DNA of 64,000 nucleotides from an uncultured Negativicutes bacterium (GTDB taxonomy: Bacteria; Bacillota; Negativicutes; Veillonellales; Megasphaeraceae): positions 1 to 64,000 of the forward strand of contig CAADUJ010000019.1 of assembly GCA_900752195.1 (NCBI GenBank), read 5' to 3'. Of this stretch, positions 34,104 to 42,136 are shown piece after piece; position 1 is the first letter of the stretch; each line of letters opens with the position of its first letter. The position numbers were made by a program, and so were the translations under genes. Under the pieces are notes generated by a model. It was given only the letters and a program-made list of their open reading frames with translations. It searched no databases and was not told the origin of the DNA.

Positions 34104-34389
34104 TGTGAAAATTATAGCAAGCTTTTGAATTCATGCGAAATAATTCTTATTGAAATTGCATAGATTTTACAATCTTTACACCACTCTCTGCTATAAAAAT
34201 TGAATATTTAAATAGCTCTATTCTTATTTTAGCATTTATCTCGTGTCACGTTTTATATTTTTTGTTTTTCCTTCCATTTCATTTCGTTTCAATAGGCTAC
34301 TTTTGTAGTGCACTCTTTGTGAAAAGTAAAACAAACTAACACCATTTTGGTATTCTTTTCGCAATTGAAAATGATTTTTATGCATAAAC
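34104..34389. other. AT-rich intergenic region with no gene seen
   Basis: About 285 bp between the rnf promoter and the pyrG terminator. It has no ribosome-binding site with a convincing ORF on either strand. A short hairpin CTAC-tttt-GTAG lies near 34298, and a partial Rex-like half-site, TTTGTGAAAAG, near 34316. Nothing firm can be assigned. Confidence 0.5.
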
Positions 34390-34427
34390 AAAAGCAACAA
34401 ACTTCATCATTGAAATTTGTTGCTTTT
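34390..34427 (-). terminator. Intrinsic terminator of pyrG
   Basis: A perfect 12-bp stem (AAAAGCAACAAA with TTTGTTGCTTTT) with a 14-nt loop, and a T-rich stretch following on the minus strand, 46 bp after pyrG. Confidence 0.85.
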
Positions 34428-34473
34428 ACATCCGTACTCACGACGACAAACACGGTTCGCCTATATTTATTTG

Positions 34474-36084
34474 TTATTTTACCTTACCGTCAAGAGCGGC
34501 CTTGATCAACCCTTTGAACAGAGGATGTGCCTTGGTCGGACGCGATTTGAATTCCGGATGGAACTGGCATCCTACGTAATAGGGATGATCTTTGATTTCT
34601 ACGATTTCAACCAACCGATCATCTGGCGATGTGCCTGATAAGATGAGTCCGGCATTGACCATTTCTGTCCGGTATTTATTATTGAATTCCCAACGATGAC
34701 GATGGCGTTCATAAATCAGGTCTTCACCATACTGTTCACGAGCTTTGGAATCGGCTGCCAGTTTGCAAGGATACAAGCCTAAGCGCATCGTGCCGCCCTT
34801 GTTGGAAATATCCACCTGATCCGGCATAAGATCGATAACAGGATATTGTGCATCGGCGTCAAATTCAGAGCTTGTCGCACCTTCAAGACCGAGGACATTG
34901 CGGGCAAATTCCATGACGGCACACTGCATGCCAAGACACAAGCCCAGGCAGGGAACCTTATTAACACGGGCATATTCCATCGTCTTGATTTTGCCTTCTA
35001 CACCACGATTGCCAAAGCCACCAGGAACGACGATACCGTCTACATGACCGAACACGTCCTTTAGATCTACATCATCCCCTTCAAGGGTTTCCGAATCAAT
35101 CCATTCGATATCGACTTGAGTCTTATAGGCGTATCCGGCATGGCGAAGGGCTTCGGCTACACTCAGATATGCATCGTGAAGAGCTACGTATTTACCGACG
35201 AGAGCAATGGTAAGCGTCTGTTCCGGATGGTAGATTGCATGGACCATCTGCTTCCAGTCTTCCATATGGCAAGGTTTGTCGGGAAGAGCCAGCTTTTCGA
35301 TGACAATCTGGTCAAGACCTTCCTCCTGCATAAGAAGAGGCACTTCATAAATGCTGTCAAGGGTCTTATTTTCAATAACGGCATTCTTATCAATATCACA
35401 GAACAGGGCCAGTTTTTCTTTCATTTCGTCAGATAGCGGCCGTTCTGTCCGGCATACGATGATATCCGGCTGGATACCGATGCCGCGAAGTTCCTTTACG
35501 CTGTGCTGGGTCGGTTTCGTTTTTAATTCGCCAGCAGCCCCGATATAGGGAACCAATGTAACGTGGATATAGAGGACGTCGTTACGGCCCACTTCTTTTT
35601 TAATCTGACGGATGGCTTCGAGGAAAGGCAGACTTTCAATATCACCAACGGTACCGCCGATTTCCGTAATGACTACGTCCGCGTTGTCATCATCGCCGAC
35701 GCGATAGACGCGGTTCTTTATTTCATTTGTAATGTGGGGAATGACCTGAACCGTATGACCGAGATAATCACCGCGACGTTCTTTTTGAAGAACCGACCAG
35801 TAGATCTTACCGGTCGTAACATTGGAGTTCTTTCCAAGGTTAATGTCGATGAACCGTTCATAATGACCTAAATCCAAATCTGTTTCCGTACCGTCATCAG
35901 TAACGAATACTTCACCGTGCTGATATGGGCTCATCGTCCCTGGGTCTACGTTAATATAAGGGTCAAACTTTTGGATTGTAACCTTGAATCCACGGTTTTT
36001 CAGCAACCGGCCCAATGCCGCTGCCGTAATCCCTTTTCCCAACGAAGAAACAACGCCACCTGTAACAAATATGTATTTAGCCAT
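34474..36084 (-). CDS. pyrG: CTP synthase PyrG
   Basis: A 536-residue enzyme aminating UTP to CTP with glutamine. The N-terminal amidoligase domain begins MAKYIFVTGGVVSSLGKG with the P-loop-like element and has the conserved PYINVDPGTMSPYQHGEVFV; the C-terminal class I glutaminase domain has the nucleophile loop CLGLCLGMQ and the H-x-E dyad in QFHPEF. The ATG at 36084 has GGGAGG 4 nt upstream; a longer in-frame form has none. It follows argS in the same direction with a 124-bp gap holding a TATAAT element. Confidence 0.97.
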   Translation of the reverse strand: MAKYIFVTGGVVSSLGKGITAAALGRLLKNRGFKVTIQKFDPYINVDPGTMSPYQHGEVFVTDDGTETDLDLGHYERFIDINLGKNSNVTTGKIYWSVLQKERRGDYLGHTVQVIPHITNEIKNRVYRVGDDDNADVVITEIGGTVGDIESLPFLEAIRQIKKEVGRNDVLYIHVTLVPYIGAAGELKTKPTQHSVKELRGIGIQPDIIVCRTERPLSDEMKEKLALFCDIDKNAVIENKTLDSIYEVPLLMQEEGLDQIVIEKLALPDKPCHMEDWKQMVHAIYHPEQTLTIALVGKYVALHDAYLSVAEALRHAGYAYKTQVDIEWIDSETLEGDDVDLKDVFGHVDGIVVPGGFGNRGVEGKIKTMEYARVNKVPCLGLCLGMQCAVMEFARNVLGLEGATSSEFDADAQYPVIDLMPDQVDISNKGGTMRLGLYPCKLAADSKAREQYGEDLIYERHRHRWEFNNKYRTEMVNAGLILSGTSPDDRLVEIVEIKDHPYYVGCQFHPEFKSRPTKAHPLFKGLIKAALDGKVK

Positions 36085-36208
36085 AATTCCTCCCTGCTGA
36101 GCCATCGCTCATAGAACATCAGAAAACTATCACATCTTTATTATAGTACATATATATCAACGAGCTCATTCAACAGCTCATCTTAAACGATTTCATCGAC
36201 TTATTATA

Positions 36209-37873
36209 TTACATTTTTTCAGGTGCAGAAACCCCTAAAATAGAAAGGCATCCGGCAATCGTAATGCGAACGGCTGTTACCAGCGCCAACCGAGCCTTTT
36301 CCAGGTCCTTATCGTCCTGAATGATCCGGCAATGATTATAAAAATTATGGAAGAGACTTGCCAATTCATGGGCAAAATGAGCAATGCGATGAGGTGCCCG
36401 TTCCCTTGCAGCAATCTGCACTTCTTCCGGGAAGGCAGCCATCTTCTTAATCAATTCCAGTTCCTGGGGAGCCTGCAGGGTGTCCCATGCGACATCGGAC
36501 CAGTCTTCCGGCACGGTGCCTCCGTTTTCCATCACCTGCTTATAAATACTATATATACGAGCATGGGCATATTGAATATAGTACACAGGATTTTCATTGC
36601 TGTGCGATTTGGCAAGGTCCAAATCAAAATCAAGTTGCGTATCGAGAGACCGCATGATGAAGAAATACCGTGCTGCATCTGCACCAACTTCTTCGATGAG
36701 TTCATTCAAAGAAATAGCCTGGCCCGTTCTCTTGCTCATCTTAACGGGCTGTCCATTGCGGAACAGGCTGACCATTTGGAGCAGCAACACTTCCAGCTGA
36801 TCCGCATCATAACCAAGAGCTGTCATGGACGCCTTTACACGGGCCACGTAGCCATGGTGATCGGCACCCCAGATATTGATAAGGCGCTTAAAGCCCCGTT
36901 CATATTTATTTTTATGGTATGCAATATCTGCCGCCAAATACGTCGGTACGCCGTTGTCACGGATGATGACACGATCTTTGTCGTCGCCATATTCCGTCGA
37001 CTTAAGCCACAAGGCACCCTCTTTTTCATACGCCTTGCCCCGTTGTTTGAGTGTTTCACAAACGTCTTCAATAGCAGCCGGATGCAAGGTCCGTTCACTG
37101 AACCAATTATCATACTGTACGTTAAAGGCTGCTAAGTCCCGTCGCAGCGCCGCCAGTTTTTCAGCATAGGCCCGTTCCTTGAAATAGGATAACCGTTCTT
37201 CTTCAGGCATCTTCAAATAGGCATCGCCATCTTTTGCAATGATAGCTTCCGCCGTTTCGATGATGTCATGGCCGTGATACCCATTTTCCGGAATTTCTGC
37301 AGGAACGCCGAAGTGCATCAAATACCGGGCGTTGACCGACGCTGCCAGGTTATCCATCTGGTTACCGGCATCGTTGATGTAATATTCAGCCTGTACGTTA
37401 TACCCTGCTGTACGCAACAAATTGACAAGGGCACTTCCATACGCGGCACCCCGTCCATGACCCACGTGGAGTGGCCCTGTCGGGTTGGCACTGACATATT
37501 CGACTTGCACCGTATCATCTTCTCTAAGGGGAGCCTTGCCATATGCACTACCAGCCTTCAGGATTTGTTTAAGTGTATCATAAATAACGGTATTTTTAAG
37601 GAAAAAATTGATAAAACCAGCCCCAGCGATTTCTGCTTTATCGAGCCAGTCGTATTGCATCTGGCCAATGATGGCTTCGGCAATGTTTCGAGGAGCACAA
37701 TGGGCCACACGAGCCGACTTCATTGCAATATTGGTAGCAAAGTCGCCGAATTTCTTTTGCGGCGGCACTTCTAATTCAACATCGGGGTATTCGCCCTGCG
37801 GCAACAGCCCTTTGTCGATTGCCTTATCCAGGGCTTCTTTAATGCCCTGCTTCAGTAGTTCTTTCATTTCCAT
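36209..37873 (-). CDS. argS: Arginyl-tRNA synthetase
   Basis: A 554-residue class I synthetase. The N-terminal additional domain (about 1-90) is followed by the HIGH-type motif HVGHGRGAAYG near 137, a KMSK motif KMSKRTG near 360, and a DALR anticodon-binding domain with NPVYYIQYAHARIYSI and FHNFYNHCRII near the C-terminus. AGGAGG lies 9 nt before the ATG at 37873; an ATG two codons earlier is only 3 nt from it. The gene overlaps the end of the DUF1934 gene by about 35 bp, the same pairing as ywiB-argS in Bacillus. Confidence 0.96.
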   Translation of the reverse strand: MEMKELLKQGIKEALDKAIDKGLLPQGEYPDVELEVPPQKKFGDFATNIAMKSARVAHCAPRNIAEAIIGQMQYDWLDKAEIAGAGFINFFLKNTVIYDTLKQILKAGSAYGKAPLREDDTVQVEYVSANPTGPLHVGHGRGAAYGSALVNLLRTAGYNVQAEYYINDAGNQMDNLAASVNARYLMHFGVPAEIPENGYHGHDIIETAEAIIAKDGDAYLKMPEEERLSYFKERAYAEKLAALRRDLAAFNVQYDNWFSERTLHPAAIEDVCETLKQRGKAYEKEGALWLKSTEYGDDKDRVIIRDNGVPTYLAADIAYHKNKYERGFKRLINIWGADHHGYVARVKASMTALGYDADQLEVLLLQMVSLFRNGQPVKMSKRTGQAISLNELIEEVGADAARYFFIMRSLDTQLDFDLDLAKSHSNENPVYYIQYAHARIYSIYKQVMENGGTVPEDWSDVAWDTLQAPQELELIKKMAAFPEEVQIAARERAPHRIAHFAHELASLFHNFYNHCRIIQDDKDLEKARLALVTAVRITIAGCLSILGVSAPEKM

Positions 37874-38300
37874 TGGCATTATCCTCCTGCACCGTAATAG
37901 TAAGCTGATTATAATTAGAACCTAACCCTTCGAGAGTCATGTCATATCCCAGCTCGATCTGGCCGATTCCCTCATTCAGGTTAGCCTTGCAAATATAGGT
38001 TTTCATCGTTACAGGAAGTTTACCCATAGGCGTTTCATACCAGGAATAGTAACTCTTCCCTTTTTTATATTCCTGCTTATGCTGCATCTTCCCGGTCCTG
38101 ACGAGATGGATTGTCCCATCATCATGAACCTTAATGATCGTCGTTACGCCATCGAGGCCAGTCAATTCACTTTCTTTGTAGACGATGTATTCCGTACGAT
38201 TCTTCCGGTAGTATGAACCTGGTGACACAACTTCCATATTCAATTCTTGTCCTTCTTCATTCCGCTGTACGCTTTTTATACTGACAAGTACCGGTTTCAC
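37839..38300 (-). CDS. DUF1934 beta-barrel protein (YwiB-like)
   Basis: A 153-residue protein with the DUF1934 pattern: alternating beta strands, YIVYKESELTGLDGVTTIIKV, and the central KGKSYYSWYETPMGKLPVTMKT block. Its role is unknown; a calycin-like barrel is expected for the family. Translation starts at GTG 38300 with AAGGG 10 nt upstream. Its end overlaps argS, so the two are probably co-translated. The gene order matches Bacillus ywiB-argS. Confidence 0.88.
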   Translation of the reverse strand: MKPVLVSIKSVQRNEEGQELNMEVVSPGSYYRKNRTEYIVYKESELTGLDGVTTIIKVHDDGTIHLVRTGKMQHKQEYKKGKSYYSWYETPMGKLPVTMKTYICKANLNEGIGQIELGYDMTLEGLGSNYNQLTITVQEDNANGNERTTEAGH

Positions 38301-38421
38301 GGCGTTTCAACCCTTCTTCCTATAATAATTCAATGTTACTATTATATAACAAGCGCAAAAAAAAGAAAATATACTTTTTCCCATTTTAGAGTTGCTCTTC
38401 ATGCATGAGGCAATGCTATCC

Positions 38422-39165
38422 CTAAGAGTGATAACTGTCTTCGATGAGATAGGGCCAATATTTTTTCGGCATAAATGAACGGCGGACAATATCATTGCGT
38501 CGTTCCTTGATGGAAATAGTTGCATAATACCGTTGCCACAGTGATTCCATCGCTTTTTCGTTGTCTGAAAGGTCCAGGTCATAGTTACGCATGCAGACTT
38601 CGACGAGAGATAGCTTTTTTTTATCATACACCACAGCAAAACCGCGCTTCACATCATGGATGACCCACGCGTCCTGAGAGAGGCGCGCTGCAAAATGAGG
38701 CGCCATGAGTGGTACGACACAACACGTTGGCGCAACAGGTGCATACAAAAGGCCTCCTGAAAGCTCCCGAAACCGTAACAGGCCCAACAACTTATGCCGT
38801 TCATTGCCCGTTCGCCGTGCCATCTGTCGCACCTTCCAGACAGGCTCCTCACTCAGATGATGAAGGAACTCCCTCTTATAGTGAAACGCGAGGCGGATAT
38901 AGCGAAGGAGCCATGTTTCGCGGTTTTCTTCTTCAGCCATAAAGCCGTAATACAAGTAATGACAAGCCTTCATGCCACACTGTTCCTGTAAGGCCCGTAT
39001 GATACGGCCTGCTTTTCCAGGATTCGTATCTACAGTCTTTACGTCGGAAAAGAGATCCCTTTCCGGCGATGCCGTAATGGCCGTAATCTGCTGGACTCCG
39101 TCATAATATCCGTCAAAAAGGGCTGATAGAAAGCCAAAAAAAGTGCCGTCATATTCGTAAACCAT
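38422..39165 (-). CDS. TIGR03915/DUF4130 DNA-metabolism protein, partner of the radical-SAM gene
   Basis: A 247-residue soluble protein beginning MVYEYDGTFFGFLSALFDGY, the hallmark N-terminus of the DUF4130/TIGR03915 family. The central FRELSGGLLYAPVAPTCCVV and APHFAARL-x-x-x-WVIHDVKR blocks are also characteristic. Members occur as partners of the TIGR03916 radical-SAM protein, and the domain is fused to UdgX-like uracil-DNA glycosylase in other bacteria, so a DNA-repair role is inferred. The start at 39165 has AGGAGG 7 nt upstream, 11 bp after the radical-SAM stop codon. Confidence 0.88.
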   Translation of the reverse strand: MVYEYDGTFFGFLSALFDGYYDGVQQITAITASPERDLFSDVKTVDTNPGKAGRIIRALQEQCGMKACHYLYYGFMAEEENRETWLLRYIRLAFHYKREFLHHLSEEPVWKVRQMARRTGNERHKLLGLLRFRELSGGLLYAPVAPTCCVVPLMAPHFAARLSQDAWVIHDVKRGFAVVYDKKKLSLVEVCMRNYDLDLSDNEKAMESLWQRYYATISIKERRNDIVRRSFMPKKYWPYLIEDSYHS

Positions 39166-39176
39166 GCCATGACCTC

Positions 39177-40418
39177 CTAAAACAGGCTTATTTGTTCCAT
39201 TGCAGGATCCCTGTCTCCCTGAATCAGTTTCTGCCGGATATGATAGGGATTCTCTCTGCCACCATAATACTTCCCTCTGCATGTAATGAAATATTTCGCC
39301 CGCTTCAATACGATTCCCAGGCGGCGCAAGCTGTCATAGCTCAGGAAGGCCTGCCGCCGGGCCGCACATATCCGCCGGGCTGATGTAACACCGATGCCGG
39401 GAACACGGAGCAAATCATGGTATGATGCCCTGTTGATTTCCACAGGAAATGCTTCGGGATGCCGCAGGGCCCAACAACACTTCGGGTCGAGATGGATATC
39501 GAAATCAGGCTGGTCATCACTTAATATCTCATCGGCTGTAAACTGATAAAAGCGGATAAGCCAGTCAGCCTGATAAAGGCGATGTTCTCGGAGGAGCGGT
39601 GGTTTTGCAATAGCCGGAAGATGAGGACCCTTCAAAGCAGGCACATATGCCGAATAATAGACTCTCTTCAGGCCCACGCGATCATATAGAGCCTGACTGA
39701 GTCGCAAAATAGTCTTATCGCTGTCCGGCGTTGCACCGACGATGAGTTGAGTCGATTGTCCTGCAGGCACAAAGGACGGCATCTTGCGATGCTTTTTTCG
39801 TTCCTCTTGCCGCTCCATGATACCGGTATGTACCTCTCTCATCGGAAGAAGGATACCTTCCTTCGTCTTCTGTGGCGCCAATAACTTCAGCCCTGATGAA
39901 GACGGCAACTCAATATTGACACTCATGCGATCGACATAGCGTCCAAGCTCACGGATCAGGGCCGGCGACGTGCCTGGGATTCCCTTCATGTGGATATATC
40001 CATTGAATTTTTCGTCTTCACGCAGCTTTTTAGCAACTGTAATGAGGAGTTCCGTCGTATAGTCAGGCGACCGGTACACACCTGAACTCAGAAAGAGTCC
40101 TTCTATATAGTTACGGCGGTAGAATTGAACGGTCAGATCGCAAACTTCATCGGGTGTGAATATAGCTCTTTTCGTCTCACGGCTACACCGGTTGACGCAA
40201 TACGCACAGTCATAGATACAGTAATTCGTCATGAGTATTTTCAAAAGGGAAATACAGCGGCCATCACTTGACCAGGTATGACAAATACCACTTATAGCGC
40301 CGTTTCCGATCCCGCCATTATCGTTTTTCCGATTACTGCCGCTCGATGAACATGACGCATCGTATTTTGCAGCATCGCTTAAAATCTTCAATTTTTCCTG
40401 AAGTCTATCCCAATCCAT
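39177..40418 (-). CDS. TIGR03916 radical-SAM putative DNA modification/repair protein
   Basis: A 413-residue protein. The radical-SAM cluster motif C-x3-C-x2-C is visible in CIYDCAYCVNRC near 68-79; the barrel continues through LLSSGVYRSPDYT and QSTQLIVGAT. Near the C-terminus, LLRVPGIGVTSARRICAARR is a helix-hairpin-helix that should bind DNA non-specifically. The biochemical reaction is not established; spore-photoproduct-lyase-like DNA repair is one hypothesis. It is first in a two-gene operon with the DUF4130 partner, and a LexA-like box lies 28 bp before its start, suggesting SOS control. Confidence 0.9.
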   Translation of the reverse strand: MDWDRLQEKLKILSDAAKYDASCSSSGSNRKNDNGGIGNGAISGICHTWSSDGRCISLLKILMTNYCIYDCAYCVNRCSRETKRAIFTPDEVCDLTVQFYRRNYIEGLFLSSGVYRSPDYTTELLITVAKKLREDEKFNGYIHMKGIPGTSPALIRELGRYVDRMSVNIELPSSSGLKLLAPQKTKEGILLPMREVHTGIMERQEERKKHRKMPSFVPAGQSTQLIVGATPDSDKTILRLSQALYDRVGLKRVYYSAYVPALKGPHLPAIAKPPLLREHRLYQADWLIRFYQFTADEILSDDQPDFDIHLDPKCCWALRHPEAFPVEINRASYHDLLRVPGIGVTSARRICAARRQAFLSYDSLRRLGIVLKRAKYFITCRGKYYGGRENPYHIRQKLIQGDRDPAMEQISLF

Positions 40419-40443
40419 CAGAACCCCTTCTTTTACCCCTTAT

Positions 40444-40458
40444 GTAAACATACGTTCT
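40444..40458 (-). promoter_or_regulatory. LexA/DinR-like SOS box
   Basis: On the minus strand the sequence AGAACGTATGTTTAC matches the Gram-positive LexA consensus CGAACRNRYGTTYC at nearly every defined position (GAAC, four-base centre with R and Y as required, GTT). It sits 26-40 bp before the radical-SAM start codon, where bound LexA would block transcription. Function is inferred from the match and the DNA-repair context. Confidence 0.65.
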
Positions 40459-40477
40459 TTTTACCTTGAAAATAATA

Positions 40478-40505
40478 GTGTAATGCAGGCATTCCCGCAT
40501 TACAC
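40478..40505 (-). terminator. Intrinsic terminator of the 51-residue gene
   Basis: A perfect 9-bp stem (GTGTAATGC with GCATTACAC), a 10-nt loop and TATTATTTT following on the minus strand. It separates the small gene from the radical-SAM operon, so the latter needs its own promoter. Confidence 0.8.
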
Positions 40506-40513
40506 CGCCCGTA

Positions 40514-40669
40514 TTACAAATGGAGCCCTTCCTTTAATTTTGCGAAGATTTTTTCTTCTTCTTCCGTCAAGTTCCGGCCCAGGTCGATTTTCAATTCTTC
40601 GCCATTGCTTCTGGCTTTTTCCTGTTCATGAGGATCGCCACTCTTAGCTGAGTCATCACGAATAATCAT
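40514..40669 (-). CDS. Small acidic protein, 51 residues
   Basis: This short gene is easily missed. It starts at ATG 40669 with GGAGGTG 6 nt upstream, has a consensus-like promoter and ends at a strong terminator, which together argue for a real gene. The product is hydrophilic, with a likely disordered first half (DDSAKSGDPHEQEKARSNG) and a helical, charged second half (LGRNLTEEEEKIFAKLKEG). I do not recognise a family and it has no cysteines or membrane segment. It is flanked by the flavodiiron protein upstream and the SOS-like repair operon downstream. Confidence 0.75.
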   Translation of the reverse strand: MIIRDDSAKSGDPHEQEKARSNGEELKIDLGRNLTEEEEKIFAKLKEGLHL

Positions 40670-40697
40670 TTCATTCACCTCCACATGACTTTCCTAA

Positions 40698-40726
40698 ATT
40701 ATAGCAGATAAATGGAAAAGACGCAA
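40698..40726 (-). promoter_or_regulatory. Promoter of the 51-residue gene
   Basis: TTGCGT and TATAAT with a 17-bp spacer on the minus strand. The -35 element begins inside the T-run of the preceding flavodiiron-protein terminator, a compact terminator-promoter junction. Confidence 0.65.
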
Positions 40727-40768
40727 AAAAAATCCCCTCCTCACGAGAACAGCCCGTAAGGAGGGGAT
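40725..40768 (-). terminator. Intrinsic terminator of the flavodiiron protein gene
   Basis: A perfect 10-bp GC-rich stem (ATCCCCTCCT with AGGAGGGGAT), a 17-nt loop and eight T residues on the minus strand. Confidence 0.9.
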
Positions 40769-40798
40769 ACATTCGATCAGATGCCTTTCATCGAACGA

Positions 40799-42034
40799 TT
40801 AGAGTAACGTCTTCGGATCAGGATATTCATTTAAATCTTCTACGATTTCTTCGGCCATCTGCTGGATAACCGATTCCTGATCATCGCGCAGAGACGATTT
40901 CATATCCAAGCTCGTACCCAGGAGTTCGCAGCATTTGAACTGATTTTCTACGTAATCAGCCAGCGTCTTATATGCTGCAGAAGACCAGCTGTGGCAAGCG
41001 AGAACAGAAATCTTACGTTTCTGGAAAATAAGCGTCTTCAAGTCATGGAGGAAGTTTTCCATAGGCAGGAAGAGGTTCAAGTTATACGTCGGAGCGGCCA
41101 ATACGAGGTGGCTGTATTCCCAAGCTTTTGCCGTGACATAAGACGGATGGATCTTCGCTACGTCGTAAAGTCGGACATCGCGGACGCCAAGAGCACTGAG
41201 TTTATACGCCAGGATATTAACAGCCCGTTCCGTATTGCCATAAATGGACGAGAACGCGATGACGACACCTTTCTTTTCCGGTACGCATTGTGCCCAGTGG
41301 AGATATTTCCCGATAATGTATTGAATCGTTTCCGGTGTACGGAATACGACACCATGGAGCGGGCAAATTACATCGATAGGAATGGTCGAAGCCTTTTTGA
41401 GGACATTCATGACCTGCTGTCCATATTTGCCAACGATGTTAACGTAATAGCGACGAGCCGGGTCAAGGAAGTTTTCTTCAAAATCGACCTGATCGGCATA
41501 TACGTTGCCCGGTGTGCCAAACATGCCGAACGCATCGGCACTGAAGAGTGTCTTATACGTTACATCATACGTAAAGAATACTTCCGGCCAGTGAACCATC
41601 GGCGCTTTGATGAACTGGAGCGTATGTTTACCGAGGGAAAGCTGATCGCCATCTTTGATCGTGACATACCGTTCCGGCATAGGCTTACGGAAGAACTGTT
41701 CAAAAAGCTTAAACGTCTGTGCCTGACCGACGATTTTTGCAGTCGGATATTTTTCCAACAATGCCACAGCTGAACTTGCATGATCCGGTTCCATGTGCTG
41801 CAAGATGAAGTAGTCCAACGGACGACCATTCAAGAGATGTTCTACATCTTCAAGAAATTCATCGCGGCACGACTTATCCATTGCATCGATAACGCATGTC
41901 TTTTCATCATCAATGAAATAGGAATTATACGAAACGCCTTCTGGAATCGGGAAAATCCGTTCGAATAACTCCGTGCGGAAATCATTGCAGCCCATCCAGT
42001 AAATCCCATTCTTAATTTCTTCTACTAAATACAT
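40799..42034 (-). CDS. Flavodiiron protein (FprA/ROO type)
   Basis: A 411-residue cytosolic enzyme reducing oxygen to water, or nitric oxide to nitrous oxide, in anaerobes. The N-terminal metallo-beta-lactamase domain has the diiron ligands in QHMEPDHASS (H-x-E-x-D-H, about 79-88), the later MVHWPE histidine, the FSADAFG aspartate and the CPLHG histidine; the C-terminal flavodoxin domain (about 255-400) starts AFSSIYGNTERAV. There is no fused rubredoxin, so a separate electron donor is needed. It is monocistronic, with AAGGAGG before the ATG. It complements the rubrerythrin at the left edge in oxidative-stress defence. Confidence 0.94.
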   Translation of the reverse strand: MYLVEEIKNGIYWMGCNDFRTELFERIFPIPEGVSYNSYFIDDEKTCVIDAMDKSCRDEFLEDVEHLLNGRPLDYFILQHMEPDHASSAVALLEKYPTAKIVGQAQTFKLFEQFFRKPMPERYVTIKDGDQLSLGKHTLQFIKAPMVHWPEVFFTYDVTYKTLFSADAFGMFGTPGNVYADQVDFEENFLDPARRYYVNIVGKYGQQVMNVLKKASTIPIDVICPLHGVVFRTPETIQYIIGKYLHWAQCVPEKKGVVIAFSSIYGNTERAVNILAYKLSALGVRDVRLYDVAKIHPSYVTAKAWEYSHLVLAAPTYNLNLFLPMENFLHDLKTLIFQKRKISVLACHSWSSAAYKTLADYVENQFKCCELLGTSLDMKSSLRDDQESVIQQMAEEIVEDLNEYPDPKTLL

Positions 42035-42136
42035 AGTATACTGTGCCTCCTTTTACGGAAATGTGTAAGTACCTTCTGTACTTATCATATCACGTTACCA
42101 GTCAATAATAAATATCAAGTAAGAAAATTCTTCATC

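Noticed and set aside
33825..34128. Open frames of 68-92 codons on both strands in the rnf leader region
   Set aside because: No ribosome-binding site for the plus-strand frame, and the minus-strand frame overlaps the promoter, the leader structure and the real rnfC start; composition is that of AT-rich non-coding DNA.
34300..34345. Possible Rex operator upstream of rnf (TTTGTGAAAAG)
   Set aside because: Only one half-site matches the TTGTGA-n6-TCACAA pattern, and it lies more than 200 bp upstream of the rnf promoter.
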